Assembly: GCA_963692995.1 (NCBI GenBank) | Contig: OY843611.1 | Span: 2,356,001 to 2,420,000, forward strand | DNA: 64,000 bases | Direction: 5' to 3' | DNA from: Bin87 sp963692995 | GTDB taxonomy: Bacteria > Chloroflexota > Dehalococcoidia > Lucifugimonadales > UBA3495 | In this document: piece after piece, positions 34,077-43,114 of the stretch | Position numbering within the stretch: the stretch's first letter is position 1 | Layout: every line of letters begins with the position of its first letter | Translations under genes and position numbers: made by a program | The notes under the pieces: model-generated | Told to the model about the DNA's origin: nothing | Databases searched by the model: none | The model's input: only the letters and a program-made list of their open reading frames with translations

Positions 34077-34829
34077 ATGCCGCCATCCCTCGACGTAGTA
34101 ATCCCTTGCCTCAACGAGGAACGCGCCCTCCCGGTAAGCGTGCGTCGTCTCCATGAGTTTATGTCAAATCATCTCGTGGATTACAATTGGGCCATCATTG
34201 TCGCTGACAACGGTTCAACCGATGGCACCCTGGCCGCCGCCGATGCCCTGTCCCAAGAGTTCTCCCAGGTACGGCACATCCGCCTGGAGCAGCGCGGTCG
34301 GGGACGCGCCCTGCGCCGCGCCTGGACCGAAAGCGCCGCCGACATCGTGGCCTACCTGGACGTTGACCTGTCCACCAACCTGGCCCACCTGCCGCCCATG
34401 GTGTCGGCCATCGCTGAAGGCCGCTGCCACATCGCCATCGGCTCCAGACTACTCCCCGATTCCCAGGTGATCGGGCGGACATTGAAGCGGGAAATCACCT
34501 CACGCGGCTACAGCCTGCTGTTCCGCGCCATGTTCTTCACATCTTTCCGCGACGCCCAATGCGGCTTCAAAGCGGTGAGCCGTCGCGCCGCCGACGATCT
34601 GGCTCCGTTGGTGGAAGACAACGGGTGGTTCTTCGATTCCGAGCTGTTGATCCTGGCCCAGAAATGCGGCTATCCCATCCTGGAGCTGCCGGTTCACTGG
34701 ACCGATGATCCCGACTCGCGCGTGCGGATCATTCGCACCGCCTGGGAGGACGTGAAGGGTTTGCTGCGGCTGAAGTTCGGCGGCGTCGGGAAAGTACGCC
34801 GGCAGTTGCGTTCCGCCGGCAAGCTGTAG
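34077..34829 (+). CDS. Family 2 glycosyltransferase (dolichol-phosphate mannosyltransferase-like)
   Basis: A 250-residue GT-A enzyme without membrane helices. DVVIPCLNEERALP is the nucleotide-binding start, ADNGSTDGT the second motif and AYLDVDLSTN the metal DXD-like motif; YSLLFRAMFFTSFRDAQCGFKAVSR matches DPM1-type polyprenyl-phosphate mannosyl/glucosyltransferases (read in parts). It probably transfers a sugar from a nucleotide to a polyprenyl phosphate at the inner membrane face. Confidence 0.88.
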   Translation: MPPSLDVVIPCLNEERALPVSVRRLHEFMSNHLVDYNWAIIVADNGSTDGTLAAADALSQEFSQVRHIRLEQRGRGRALRRAWTESAADIVAYLDVDLSTNLAHLPPMVSAIAEGRCHIAIGSRLLPDSQVIGRTLKREITSRGYSLLFRAMFFTSFRDAQCGFKAVSRRAADDLAPLVEDNGWFFDSELLILAQKCGYPILELPVHWTDDPDSRVRIIRTAWEDVKGLLRLKFGGVGKVRRQLRSAGKL

Positions 34830-35234
34830 GCAGCGCACGTTCCAATACGCTGGCCGGGCTACACTCCGGCTTCCAGCCTGTTGCCCAGATCACGCCCCGA
34901 CTGGGCCGGTGGCAACGGCTTGCCGTCTAACTGATTCGGGCGCGGTCCTTCATTTTCCGGACTCCTCAATCGCGGCCCTCACGGTACGAACTTGGTCGGT
35001 TTTTACGGCACTGGCTGGAGACCGCTTACTAACGGGGAATCACACCGTCGTTCCTGCGAAATCAGGAACCCGGAAAATCACTGCCAGCGGGAAGGTGGCC
35101 TTACTTTGCACTCGCTGGATTCCCGCTTTCGCGGGAATGACGGAGTTTGTAGAGACGGCCTAGAGTAACCGATCTCGGATTTTTGGCGGCGATTCCAGCC
35201 CCCGTCAAACCCATCAAGCCACGGCCAATGTAAA
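34830..35234. other. Spacer without a gene; holds a REP doublet
   Basis: The only structure seen is the REP doublet at 35046-35143 and the tRNA-Gln start region beyond. No credible coding sequence. Confidence 0.7.
35046..35143. repeat. 98-bp REP doublet, copy B
   Basis: It begins CGTCGTTCCTGCGAAATC and ends CCCGCTTTCGCGGGAATGACGG; the last 39 nt are identical to copy A (25831-25929), and the middles are related. Confidence 0.8.
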
Positions 35235-35308
35235 TGGCTGGGGATACAGGATTCGAACCTGTGATACCTGATCCAGAGTCAGGCGTCTTACCACTAGACT
35301 AATCCCCA
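35235..35308 (-). tRNA. tRNA-Gln (anticodon CTG)
   Basis: Cloverleaf on the minus strand: acceptor TGGGGAT/ATCCCCA, anticodon stem CCTGA/TCAGG with loop CTCTGGA, T-loop GGTTCGAATC. The CCA end is encoded (35237-35235). It reads CAG codons. Confidence 0.95.
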
Positions 35309-35441
35309 GAGCTACTCCCATTCTATCAGGGCCTGACCAGGATTTTCAACGCGGAACGCTGCCATCCCATAGCATCCCATCCGGACGGCGGATACAATGA
35401 GGCGGCAACTTTACCAAAGAGACCCCCCAAGGAGAGCCGCC

Positions 35442-36308
35442 ATGCAACTGGGAGCCATCTTCCCCCAAACCGAAATCGGCGCCGACCCCATCGCCGTCAA
35501 AGACTTTGCCCAGGCCGTCGAGGAGCTGGGCTACGAGCACCTGCTGGTGTTCGACCACGTGCTGGGCGCCGACCACACCCAGCGCGCCGAGTGGAACCGG
35601 CCTTACAACAAGGACGATATGTTTCACGAACCCTTTGTCATGTTCGGTTACTTGGCCGCCCTCACCGAAAAGATCGAGTTCTGCACCGGCATCATCATCC
35701 TGCCCCAGCGTCAGACCGCCCTGGTCGCCAAGCAAACCGCTGAGGTGGACATCCTCACCAACGGACGCCTGCGCCTGGGCATCGGCGTCGGCTGGAACGA
35801 GGTTGAGTATGAGGCCCTAAGTGAAAACTGGGAAAACCGGGGCCGCCGCTCCGCCGAGCAGGTTGAAGTCATGCGCCTGCTCTGGACCCAGGAAGTGGTC
35901 AACTACGAGGGCCGCTACCACAAGATTACCCATGCCGGCATCAACCCCCGGCCCGTCCAGCAGCCCATTCCCGTCTGGTTCGGCGGCGGCGCGCCCCAGG
36001 TCGTCCGTCGCCTCGCCCGCATGGGCGATGGCTGGTTCCCCCAGTTCCAGCCCGACGGCGCCGGCCGGGAGCGCCTGGCCGAAATGCGTGAACTGGCCCG
36101 GGGCTACGGACGCGATCCCGCTGCCATTGGCGTCGAAGGCCGCGTCGCCCTGATGGACAGCAACAACCCCGACGACTGGAACAAGCTGGCCGCCGACTGG
36201 AACGACGCCGGAGCGACACACCTGTCCGTCAACACCATGCGGGCCGGCCTAAAAGGCCCCGACCAGCATATAGAAGCGATACGCCGGTTCAAAGAGGCCG
36301 TGGGCTGA
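35442..36308 (+). CDS. LLM-class F420-dependent oxidoreductase
   Basis: A 288-residue luciferase-like enzyme of the TIGR03619-like branch: MQLGAIFPQTEIG, YEHLLVFDHVLGAD, TNGRLRLGIGVGWNEVEYEAL (read in parts), and PIPVWFGGGAPQVVRRLARMGDGW. F420 use is typical of this branch; the substrate is unknown. AAGGAG at 35429-35434 lies 7 nt before ATG 35442. It is followed by a hairpin and MITE remnants. Confidence 0.9.
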   Translation: MQLGAIFPQTEIGADPIAVKDFAQAVEELGYEHLLVFDHVLGADHTQRAEWNRPYNKDDMFHEPFVMFGYLAALTEKIEFCTGIIILPQRQTALVAKQTAEVDILTNGRLRLGIGVGWNEVEYEALSENWENRGRRSAEQVEVMRLLWTQEVVNYEGRYHKITHAGINPRPVQQPIPVWFGGGAPQVVRRLARMGDGWFPQFQPDGAGRERLAEMRELARGYGRDPAAIGVEGRVALMDSNNPDDWNKLAADWNDAGATHLSVNTMRAGLKGPDQHIEAIRRFKEAVG

Positions 36309-36363
36309 CCTGCCGACAAACCGGCGCAGACCTGCCGGCGCAGACCTAGTGGTTGTGCAGCAA

Positions 36364-36397
36364 AGCGCGTGGGGGCTGAACTCCGTTCTCACGCGCT
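36364..36397 (+). terminator. Possible terminator after the LLM gene
   Basis: AGCGCGTG (36364-36371) pairs with CACGCGCT (36390-36397). The T-run is weak (CTTAG). A perfect 14-bp tandem repeat (CCGGCGCAGACCTG-like) lies just before it at 36321-36348. Confidence 0.45.
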
Positions 36398-36406
36398 CTT
36401 AGGGCC

Positions 36407-36600
36407 TGTCGTCAAATTGAGTTGACGAGTATCAAACGGCTCCACTTCCGTCATTCCCGCTCGCGCGGGAATCCAGCATCGCCGCACATCGCAGAACGAT
36501 ACGGACCTACCCGTCATTCCCGCGCAGGCGGGAATCCAGCATCGCAGAACGATCTGGTTATGGGAACGCCTGGATTCCCGCTATGGCGCACGCCGGACGG
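36407..36600. mobile_element. Left-end copy of the MITE-like family, truncated
   Basis: TGTCGTCAAATT (36407-36418) matches the end of the 253-bp element at 15529. It is followed by two REP-like palindromes (CATTCCCGCtcgcGCGGGAATCC and CATTCCCGCGcagGCGGGAATCC) and ACGATCTGGTTATGG. The right inverted end is missing where the next gene's 3' end begins. Confidence 0.6.
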
Positions 36601-36604
36601 CAAA

Positions 36605-37537
36605 CTACACCCTTCCCACCAACTCCCGCAGCGCCGCATACGTCCGCGCCCTCGACTCCCCGTCGTCGCCCACGGCAAAGATGTTGGCGATGAAGTCCGT
36701 CGCTCCGCCGGCGGCGAAATCCTCCAGCTGACGGCGCAGCGACTCCTCGTTGCCCACCACTGCGACCTCCGACGGCCCCTCCACGCCCTCAATGTCCAGC
36801 ACGCGGCGGTAGTTCACCAGCTGTCCATACCGCTCGAAGTCCGCCGCCGCCTGGCGTCGGCCCGCTGCTGCGTCGTCGCACACCGCTGTGGGGAGGCCGA
36901 CGCAGACCCGGGGCGTCTCGCGCCCGCTGGCTTCAGCGGATTGGCTGATGCGCGGCGCAATGTGCTCCCGTATCGTGCGCGGCCCGGCCATCCAGGTAAT
37001 GGTGCCGTCGGCCCGCTCGCCGGCCAGGCGCAGCATTCGGGGCGCCAGCGCTGAAATCAGCACCGGACAATGCGGGCGGTTGGGAACGTCCAACTCCGCG
37101 TTCACGTTGTAGAACTCGCCGGAGAACCGCACCCTCCCTTCTGCCAGCAACGGTCTCAACACCGCCAGGTACTCTCGGGTGTGCAACGCCGGACGGTCGT
37201 AGGACATTCCGAAACTGCCCTCGATGCCCGGTCGGTGCGACGGCCCGATGCCCAGCGCGAACCGCCCGCCGCTGGCCGCCGCCGTGGTCAGCGCCTGCTG
37301 AGCCAGCGCCGCCGGATGCCGGGGATACGTGGGGACGACGCCGACGCCCAACTCGATACGGCTGGTCTGGAGGCCGGCAAGAGCCAGCACGGTCAGCGCG
37401 TCATATCCCCGGGCTGAGATGTGCGGCACCCAAAAGCTGTCGAAGCCGTCGGCTTCAGCCTGCTTGATGCGGCCAATGATCTCGTCCAGGCTCATCAGGT
37501 CGGCGCTGGACGCTCCTACAAAAACCCCTATGCGCAT
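36605..37537 (-). CDS. LLM-class F420-dependent oxidoreductase
   Basis: A 310-residue luciferase-like enzyme of the TIGR03564-like branch: MRIGVFVGASS, ADGFDSFWVPHIS, GGRFALGIGPSHRPGIEGSFG (read in parts), CPVLISALAPRMLRLAGE. Its C-terminus abuts a truncated repeat element. The role is unknown beyond flavin/F420-linked redox chemistry. It precedes coaBC on the minus strand but is transcribed after it, 33 nt from the coaBC stop. Confidence 0.88.
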   Translation of the reverse strand: MRIGVFVGASSADLMSLDEIIGRIKQAEADGFDSFWVPHISARGYDALTVLALAGLQTSRIELGVGVVPTYPRHPAALAQQALTTAAASGGRFALGIGPSHRPGIEGSFGMSYDRPALHTREYLAVLRPLLAEGRVRFSGEFYNVNAELDVPNRPHCPVLISALAPRMLRLAGERADGTITWMAGPRTIREHIAPRISQSAEASGRETPRVCVGLPTAVCDDAAAGRRQAAADFERYGQLVNYRRVLDIEGVEGPSEVAVVGNEESLRRQLEDFAAGGATDFIANIFAVGDDGESRARTYAALRELVGRV

Positions 37538-37570
37538 GGTTTATCCTCTTCTCCGGGCTGTAGCCGAAAT

Positions 37571-38773
37571 TCACGGTCTCAGCAGCGCTGCCACCCGGTC
37601 CAAAATCCGGTGCCCCACCTCGTATTTGGTGAGTAGCGGCAACCGTTCAACTTGCATCTCGCGGTCAATAAGCACAACTCGGTTCGTATCCACCCCGAAG
37701 CCGCTGCCCGCTTCGGTTATATCGTTGGCTACTATGAGGTCGAGTTCCTTGCGTCGAACCTTGTCGGCAGCGTTGGCCTCCAGATTCTCGCTCTCGGCGG
37801 AAAACCCGACCCGAACAAAATTCCCCCGGGCCGTTGCCAGAATGTCCGTGGTCTTTTCCAAGTCGATGGACATTTCATCGGCGGCGGTCTTTTTGATCTT
37901 CCGCTCTGCCGCCACCGCCGGCCGGTAGTCGGCCACCGCGGCGGCCATGATCAGGGCGTCGGCAGTCCGCGTTTCCGCCAGCACGGCGTCGCACATTTCC
38001 TGAGCCGAGCGGACCGGCACCATGCGTACCAGCGGCGGATCGGGCAGCGCGTTTGGAGCCACGACCAAAACCGTTTCCGCGCCACGGTCTCGCGCCGCTT
38101 CCGCTATCGCGTATCCCATCTTCCCCGAAGAGTGGTTGGTAATCACGCGAACCGGGTCAATGGCTTCCTGGGTGCCTCCGGCGCTTACTACGACGCGACG
38201 CCCGGCCAGATCGCCGGGTTTGCCCAGGGCGGCGGCGATATGGCCCAGCAGGTCCGCCGGCTCCACCAGCCGCCCCATGCCCATCAGTCCCGACGCCAGC
38301 CGGCCGGGAGCCGGCCCGGCCAGAAAGACGCCCCGGGCGCGAAGCCGCGCAATGTTCTCTCGTGTCGCCGGGTGATCATACATATTGGCGTCCATGGCCG
38401 GCGCCACCAGCAGGGGAGCCTCCGTGGCAATCACTGTTGTAGTCAGCGGGTCGTCGGCCAGCCCGGCGGCCAGCTTGGCGATACAATGCACCGTGGCCGG
38501 CGCGATCGCCACGATGTCCGCCCAACGCGCCAGCGCAACGTGCTCCACACTATGCTCGGAGCCAGCGTCAAAGGTGTCGGTGACCACCTCCCGATGGGTC
38601 AGGCTGCGGAACGCCAGCGGAGTTACAAACCGGGTCGCTCCATAGCTGAGGATGGTTTCAACGTTGGCCCCGGCCTGCACCAGTTTGCTGGCCAAGTCCA
38701 GCGCCTTGTAGCAGGCGATACTTCCCGTAACCCCGAGAACGATATTCTTGCCGGCAAGCGCGCTTTCCATCAC
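37571..38773 (-). CDS. coaBC: Bifunctional phosphopantothenoylcysteine decarboxylase/synthase
   Basis: A 400-residue fusion for CoA synthesis. The CoaC half binds FMN (VTGSIACYKALDLASKL), with the active-site His in EHSVEHVALARWAD and the substrate-clamp motif PAMDANMYDHP. The CoaB half has SAGGTQEAIDPVR, the dimer/acyl-cytidylate region ITNHSSGKMGYAIAE and the Lys-rich KIKKTA loop. Together they convert 4'-phosphopantothenate to 4'-phosphopantetheine. It lies 83 nt downstream of coaX in the same direction. Confidence 0.95.
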   Translation of the reverse strand: MMESALAGKNIVLGVTGSIACYKALDLASKLVQAGANVETILSYGATRFVTPLAFRSLTHREVVTDTFDAGSEHSVEHVALARWADIVAIAPATVHCIAKLAAGLADDPLTTTVIATEAPLLVAPAMDANMYDHPATRENIARLRARGVFLAGPAPGRLASGLMGMGRLVEPADLLGHIAAALGKPGDLAGRRVVVSAGGTQEAIDPVRVITNHSSGKMGYAIAEAARDRGAETVLVVAPNALPDPPLVRMVPVRSAQEMCDAVLAETRTADALIMAAAVADYRPAVAAERKIKKTAADEMSIDLEKTTDILATARGNFVRVGFSAESENLEANAADKVRRKELDLIVANDITEAGSGFGVDTNRVVLIDREMQVERLPLLTKYEVGHRILDRVAALLRP

Positions 38774-38856
38774 TCACTTATCCTTTGCTGCAAAGGCGTT
38801 CCAGGTTGCCCCTTTCGCGGGGATAGCGAATCGGGCGCGGAAGTGACGGTAAAATG

Positions 38857-39690
38857 TCAAAAGGCCCTGGCGCCCGGAACGCCGATGGAGTTCATGCGGT
38901 AGATTATGTCAAGACCCACCAGTGTTAGTTCCTGGTTGATGTCATCAAAAACCGGAGCGTGGTCCGCGATGACGGTCACTAATCCGCCGGTGCCTAGAAC
39001 TTTAGCGTCGGACCCGATTTCCGCCTTGAAGCGGTTCACCATGGCGGTCACGAGACCGGCGTAACCGAGCACGAGTCCCGATTGCAACGCGGCGGTGGTA
39101 TTGCGACCCACCGCTTCGGGCGGCGCGACCAGTTCCACGCGACGGAGCAGGGAGGTATTGTCATATAGGGCGTTGGCGGACAGGTTGATCCCCGGCGCGA
39201 TGGCTCCGCCGAGGTACTCCCCTTCCCTGGACACGGCGTCAAAAACGGTCGCCGTACCCAAGTCCACTACAATCATCGGCGCGCCATACAACTCCACCGC
39301 CGCCACCGCGTCCACGATGCGGTCGGCTCCCACATCCCGGGGGTTGTCGTAACGAATCGGCATCCCCAGGTCAATCTGAGATGTAACCTGTAGCGGAACG
39401 ACGCCGAAGAACCGGCGGCACAGCTCGTCGAACATTCCGGTGAGCGGCGGCACCACCGAGCAGATGCAGGCCGCGTCGATTTCCTGAATCGGAATGCCTC
39501 GGAACTCGAGCAGGTTTTTGAGGAGGATGCCGTACTCGTCGGCCAGGCGCCGCGAATCCGTTGCCAGGCGCAGCGTCGTTGACAGCCGGTTGGCCGGGCT
39601 GTTGCCGTTGGAATCTCCGTCGCCATCGACGCTGTGGCGAAATACCCCGATAGTAACGGCCGTATTCCCAATATCAATAGTCAGCAGCAT
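38857..39690 (-). CDS. coaX: Type III pantothenate kinase
   Basis: A 277-residue ASKHA-fold kinase that phosphorylates pantothenate, the first step of CoA synthesis, without acetyl-CoA feedback. The phosphate motif is LLTIDIGNTAVTIGVF, with DVGADRIVDAVAA, the catalytic Asp in VDLGTATVFDAV and YLGGAIAPGI. A Gly/Asn/Ser-rich insertion (DGDGDSNGNS) near residue 25 is unusual. It precedes coaBC. Confidence 0.93.
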   Translation of the reverse strand: MLLTIDIGNTAVTIGVFRHSVDGDGDSNGNSPANRLSTTLRLATDSRRLADEYGILLKNLLEFRGIPIQEIDAACICSVVPPLTGMFDELCRRFFGVVPLQVTSQIDLGMPIRYDNPRDVGADRIVDAVAAVELYGAPMIVVDLGTATVFDAVSREGEYLGGAIAPGINLSANALYDNTSLLRRVELVAPPEAVGRNTTAALQSGLVLGYAGLVTAMVNRFKAEIGSDAKVLGTGGLVTVIADHAPVFDDINQELTLVGLDIIYRMNSIGVPGARAF

Positions 39691-39847
39691 CGCATATCCG
39701 ACCGAGCTGGAGAGATTGAGCGCCCCAACGCGCCGGCAGCATTATAAGTCGCAATGCCGCTCCGGGCAAACCGCATCGTCAGCTCATCCGCACCCACTTT
39801 CCGCAAACTGTCCTAGCCGACAATCCCCGTGGCAATGGCGCCATCAC

Positions 39848-39947
39848 CGTCATTCCCGCTCTGCACCCGTCATTCCCACTCCACCTTCGTCATTCCCGCT
39901 CCGCACCCGTCATTCCCGCTCTGCACCTGCCATTCCTGTTCCCCATC
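39848..39947. repeat. Five-unit 20-bp tandem array
   Basis: Units of exactly 20 bp (CGTCATTCCCGCTCTGCACC and variants) start at 39848, 39868, 39888, 39908 and 39928 and end at the full palindrome at 39948. Each unit carries only the left half of that palindrome. Confidence 0.9.
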
Positions 39948-40051
39948 CGTCATTCCCGCGAAAGCGGGAATCCAGCGACCGAATGCGTTAATCGTGTTTC
40001 CATTTCCTGCATATTTCAACCTCCGAACTCCTGCTTTCGCCGGAGCGACGG
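39948..40051. repeat. REP doublet, inverted copy
   Basis: It begins with CGTCATTCCCGCGAAAGC... and ends with CTTTCGCCGGAGCGACGG, the reverse orientation of the doublets at 25831 and 35046. Confidence 0.75.
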
Positions 40052-40142
40052 TATGCAATCTATGCAGGGATTGCCCAGCCTTCCTTGCCGCCGGTGATTT
40101 TATGCTAAAATCGCCGCTGAAACCCTCACGGAGACTGCAACA

Positions 40143-41426
40143 ATGGCCGACATTGAACTGGTCCAAATTGTGAAACGGGGCCGCGACGTGGTGGCAGCCT
40201 GGCGCGACGAGCACCCCAATCAAATCATGGATCTCAACGCTTGTTACATGAGCCATGCGCGGATTCCCATGGTGAATCTGCGCGGCGCCGATATGCGGGG
40301 CGGAGACTTCATGGGCGCTATGGCGCGCCGCGCGGATCTCTCTAACGGCTATCTTAACGATGCCCATTTCTATCGGGCGGATCTGCGCGAGGCAAACTTC
40401 AACCGCGCCATCGCCTCCGGGGCTAACTTCCGCGGCGCTGACCTGCGCAACGCCAACCTGGCTGGCGTGAACCTGGACCGGGCCACGTTGTCAGAGGCCA
40501 ACCTTTCCGGGGCCGACCTCACCAACGCCAACCTGGACCGGGCCAACCTGGACCGGGCCAACTTTACCGGGGCGAACCTTACCGGAGCCAGCTTCAACGG
40601 CGCAAACCTTTCTCGGACTAACCTTTCGTCTTGCATCCTCAACGGGGCCGACTTTTACGAAGCCGTCCTCAACGACGTTGGCACTGCGGAGGCTGACTTC
40701 AGCAATTGCGTGATCGGTTATACGGTGTTCCAAAATTGCGCTCTGGATGCCGCCACCGGCCTGGACGACATCAGACACGACGCTCCCAGCACGATAGGAT
40801 TGGACACCTTGCTCCGCTCTCGTGGCGCATTGCCAGAGTCGTTCATTCTGGGATCCGGAGTGCCGGCCATGGTGGTTGGCCTCCAGAATTCCGTAGCGGA
40901 CACCCCGGTTTCCACCATGGAAGTGCACATCTCGTGCGCCGACGCGGACGTGGACTTCGCCCGCGAGCTGGAAAGCCGCCTGCGCTCTGCCGGCCTCCGC
41001 AGTTGGGTGTTTGCCGAGAGCTTTCGGGGCAACCCGCTGGTGGACCGTCGCGCCACTTCGGGGGAAGAAGAGATCGAGCGGTGGGTTCGGCACTACGACC
41101 GCCTTGTCGTGGTTTGTACCGGCGCCGGGTTGGACAGCGAAACCGTCCGCAACGACATCACCGCCGCCCACGAGTTTCAAAAGACGTCGGATCGCTGGAC
41201 CATGTTCCTCGTCGATGCCGATGGCGTCATGGGGTCAGGTCGCACCAGGAGCGCCCGTCTGCTGAAAGAAGAACACCGCGTGTTCGACTTGACGGGCCAA
41301 GCCGGCGGCGACGCAGATTATCAGACGGCTTTCGACGACCTCATCACAAATCTTCGCGAAGACCAACCGGCCAGCGCCAGCGCGCCAGCGCGCCGCGAGA
41401 TTGATCCTCGTACCCTGCAACTCTAA
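40143..41426 (+). CDS. Pentapeptide-repeat protein with C-terminal TIR-like domain
   Basis: A 427-residue protein. Residues about 40-205 are pentapeptide repeats (A-N/D-L-x-x, such as ANLSGADLTNANLDR), expected to form a right-handed beta-helix. From residue 261 a TIR-like domain follows: VHISCADADVDFARELESRL, then SWVFAESF, HYDRLVVVCTGAGLDSETVRNDI and a C-terminal helix. The position of the TIR NADase glutamate seems to hold Asp (RNDI), so activity is uncertain. Such fusions suggest a signalling or defence role, not proven here. ACGGAG precedes the ATG. No obvious effector partner adjoins it. Confidence 0.82.
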   Translation: MADIELVQIVKRGRDVVAAWRDEHPNQIMDLNACYMSHARIPMVNLRGADMRGGDFMGAMARRADLSNGYLNDAHFYRADLREANFNRAIASGANFRGADLRNANLAGVNLDRATLSEANLSGADLTNANLDRANLDRANFTGANLTGASFNGANLSRTNLSSCILNGADFYEAVLNDVGTAEADFSNCVIGYTVFQNCALDAATGLDDIRHDAPSTIGLDTLLRSRGALPESFILGSGVPAMVVGLQNSVADTPVSTMEVHISCADADVDFARELESRLRSAGLRSWVFAESFRGNPLVDRRATSGEEEIERWVRHYDRLVVVCTGAGLDSETVRNDITAAHEFQKTSDRWTMFLVDADGVMGSGRTRSARLLKEEHRVFDLTGQAGGDADYQTAFDDLITNLREDQPASASAPARREIDPRTLQL

Positions 41427-41601
41427 AGGGAACGAGAGCAACCCTCAACCACTTGGAAGGGCGGGCGCGGCGCCGCCGCTGATGGGTCTCCGTTGCCTGC
41501 CCCGGTTCAGCGTGCTGGCGGCTGGCCCGGAGACGCCGATATGCTCGGTCAACGCGCCGGTCACTGCCGCATTCTCGCCGCCTGGGTTGCAAACATATAA
41601 A

Positions 41602-41631
41602 ATTGGGGGAAGGCATGCACCTTCCCCCAAT
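41602..41631 (-). terminator. Terminator of the first reductive-dehalogenase-like gene
   Basis: Perfect 12-bp arms ATTGGGGGAAGG/complement (41602-41613, 41620-41631). On the minus strand the 3' foot reads TTTTATATG. The stop of the gene is 45 nt away. Confidence 0.8.
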
Positions 41632-41675
41632 GGCGTAGTTCCCGAAGAACCGACGGATTTGGTCGGCTACACCGT

Positions 41676-42950
41676 TTAGATGTAGTCTTCCTCTTCGTAC
41701 ATCATATCGACGTTGTCGGTGCTCTGGTTCAGGCCGCGGACAACCTGAGCCTTGAAGTCCACGAGCATTTCGTCGGAGATTTCGTTGCCGTTGGCGCGGG
41801 CGGCGTCCTTCAACTGGTCGAAGGCCCATTCGCCGGTGTCGCCGTGGGGCATATCGAAGAAGCCGGTTTCGAAGACCGGGAGCTCGCCGGGGCCGAAGTA
41901 GCCCTTGCCCTCAAGGTTGTAACCTTCGAGGTCGTGGGTGCCCTTGCCCAGCACCTGACCGGTGGCGGCGTAGTGGTCCATGGTGGCCTTCATGCCGTAC
42001 TTCTGGATGGGGCAGACTTTCATGCAGACGCCACAGCCGAGGTAGCGAGCCATTACAGGACGGCAGCGCTTGAAGTACAGCTTGTTCTTCTCAATTCCGC
42101 GCCACCAGATCTTGTCGCGCATCAAGGCGCGGCCCGGGCAGCGGTTCACGCAGACCTGGCACACCTGGCAGAAGGCGTGGATGCCATAGTCCACCGGCTC
42201 GTCATGGGTGACCTTGGCGTCGGTGGTGATCATCATGATGCGGCAGCGGGAGCCGACGTGGGGGGTCAGCAGGTAGCCGCAGGCGCCCAGCTGGCCCAAG
42301 CCGGCGGAGACGAACATCGGAATGTAGGGGCCGGTGTTGTCGTTGGGGCTGTGAACCTGGGCGCGATAGCCGAGGTTGCGGATGAAGTTGCCGAGCTCCA
42401 GACCAGCGGCGCCTTCCGTGCGGTAGGTGCTGGAGTGGACGATCTCAGCGTCGATGCTGGGGATGGTCTGGGTGGGCTCGAAGTCCTGCTCGTAGGCCAA
42501 GCAGACAACGTTAGGGAAGCGGACCCAGTCCTTCTTGCTCTGATACACGTAGCGGATGTCGAAAGCGGTGATCCCAACCTCACAGAAACCGAGCTCGCGG
42601 GCCTTCTGCTTAATGGCTTCGCTGACATCCTCGCCGGTGGCGTCGGCGGTGGGCTCAAGTTCGCCGGTCAGGCGGGCGGCCATAACCAGGTTGCGATTGA
42701 GCTTGTCGTGTTCCTTGCGGATTTCGCGCATTTCGGCGTGCTGGTCGCGCAGGGTATTGGCCCAGTCACGAGAAGCGCGCTCGGTGATGTTCATGGTCTC
42801 AACAGGATATTCCCGCGAATACCAGTCAACTTCACGCTGGTTGATTGGGATGCCGGGAACGGTTTCCAATTCCTCAGGCACCGGGATGGTTACAGGCGCG
42901 TCGCCCAGATACTTGCCGGGTCGCCGTACCTCATGGCCAATCGTTAGCAT
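41676..42950 (-). CDS. Reductive dehalogenase-like iron-sulfur protein, copy 1
   Basis: A 424-residue protein of the RdhA/QueG-like group. The two [4Fe-4S] sites are C261xxC264xxC267xxxC271P and C296 with C306xxC309xxxC313P; the middle region (residues ~110-250) corresponds to the corrinoid-binding part. There is no Tat signal and no neighbouring rdhB anchor, so it is cytosolic, unlike respiratory RdhA. It could dehalogenate or otherwise reduce an organic with cobalamin. AAGGAGG lies about 6 nt before the ATG. A paralogue at 44370-45647 has an almost identical Fe-S core. The substrate and the need for B12 are inferred from the family. Confidence 0.82.
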   Translation of the reverse strand: MLTIGHEVRRPGKYLGDAPVTIPVPEELETVPGIPINQREVDWYSREYPVETMNITERASRDWANTLRDQHAEMREIRKEHDKLNRNLVMAARLTGELEPTADATGEDVSEAIKQKARELGFCEVGITAFDIRYVYQSKKDWVRFPNVVCLAYEQDFEPTQTIPSIDAEIVHSSTYRTEGAAGLELGNFIRNLGYRAQVHSPNDNTGPYIPMFVSAGLGQLGACGYLLTPHVGSRCRIMMITTDAKVTHDEPVDYGIHAFCQVCQVCVNRCPGRALMRDKIWWRGIEKNKLYFKRCRPVMARYLGCGVCMKVCPIQKYGMKATMDHYAATGQVLGKGTHDLEGYNLEGKGYFGPGELPVFETGFFDMPHGDTGEWAFDQLKDAARANGNEISDEMLVDFKAQVVRGLNQSTDNVDMMYEEEDYI

Positions 42951-42996
42951 ACCCTCCTCCTTGGTTGGACTGCGTAGATACGCTTAATCTGGCAAA

Positions 42997-43025
42997 AGGG
43001 TAAATCCCCGGTTTGATGATGTCAA
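42997..43025 (-). promoter_or_regulatory. Promoter of reductive-dehalogenase-like copy 1
   Basis: Minus strand TTGACA (43025-43020), 17 nt, TACCCT (43002-42997); the start codon is about 45 nt further. Confidence 0.6.
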
Positions 43026-43114
43026 TACTCTTCCTCCCGAATAATCGCATTCCTTTATGTGATGATGATTATTGGGCCATTTTCGAAGATTCTGTGCTTC
43101 GAGCCGGCATGTCT

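Noticed and set aside
39848..39947. CRISPR array
   Set aside because: The 20-bp units are contiguous without spacers and there are no cas genes.
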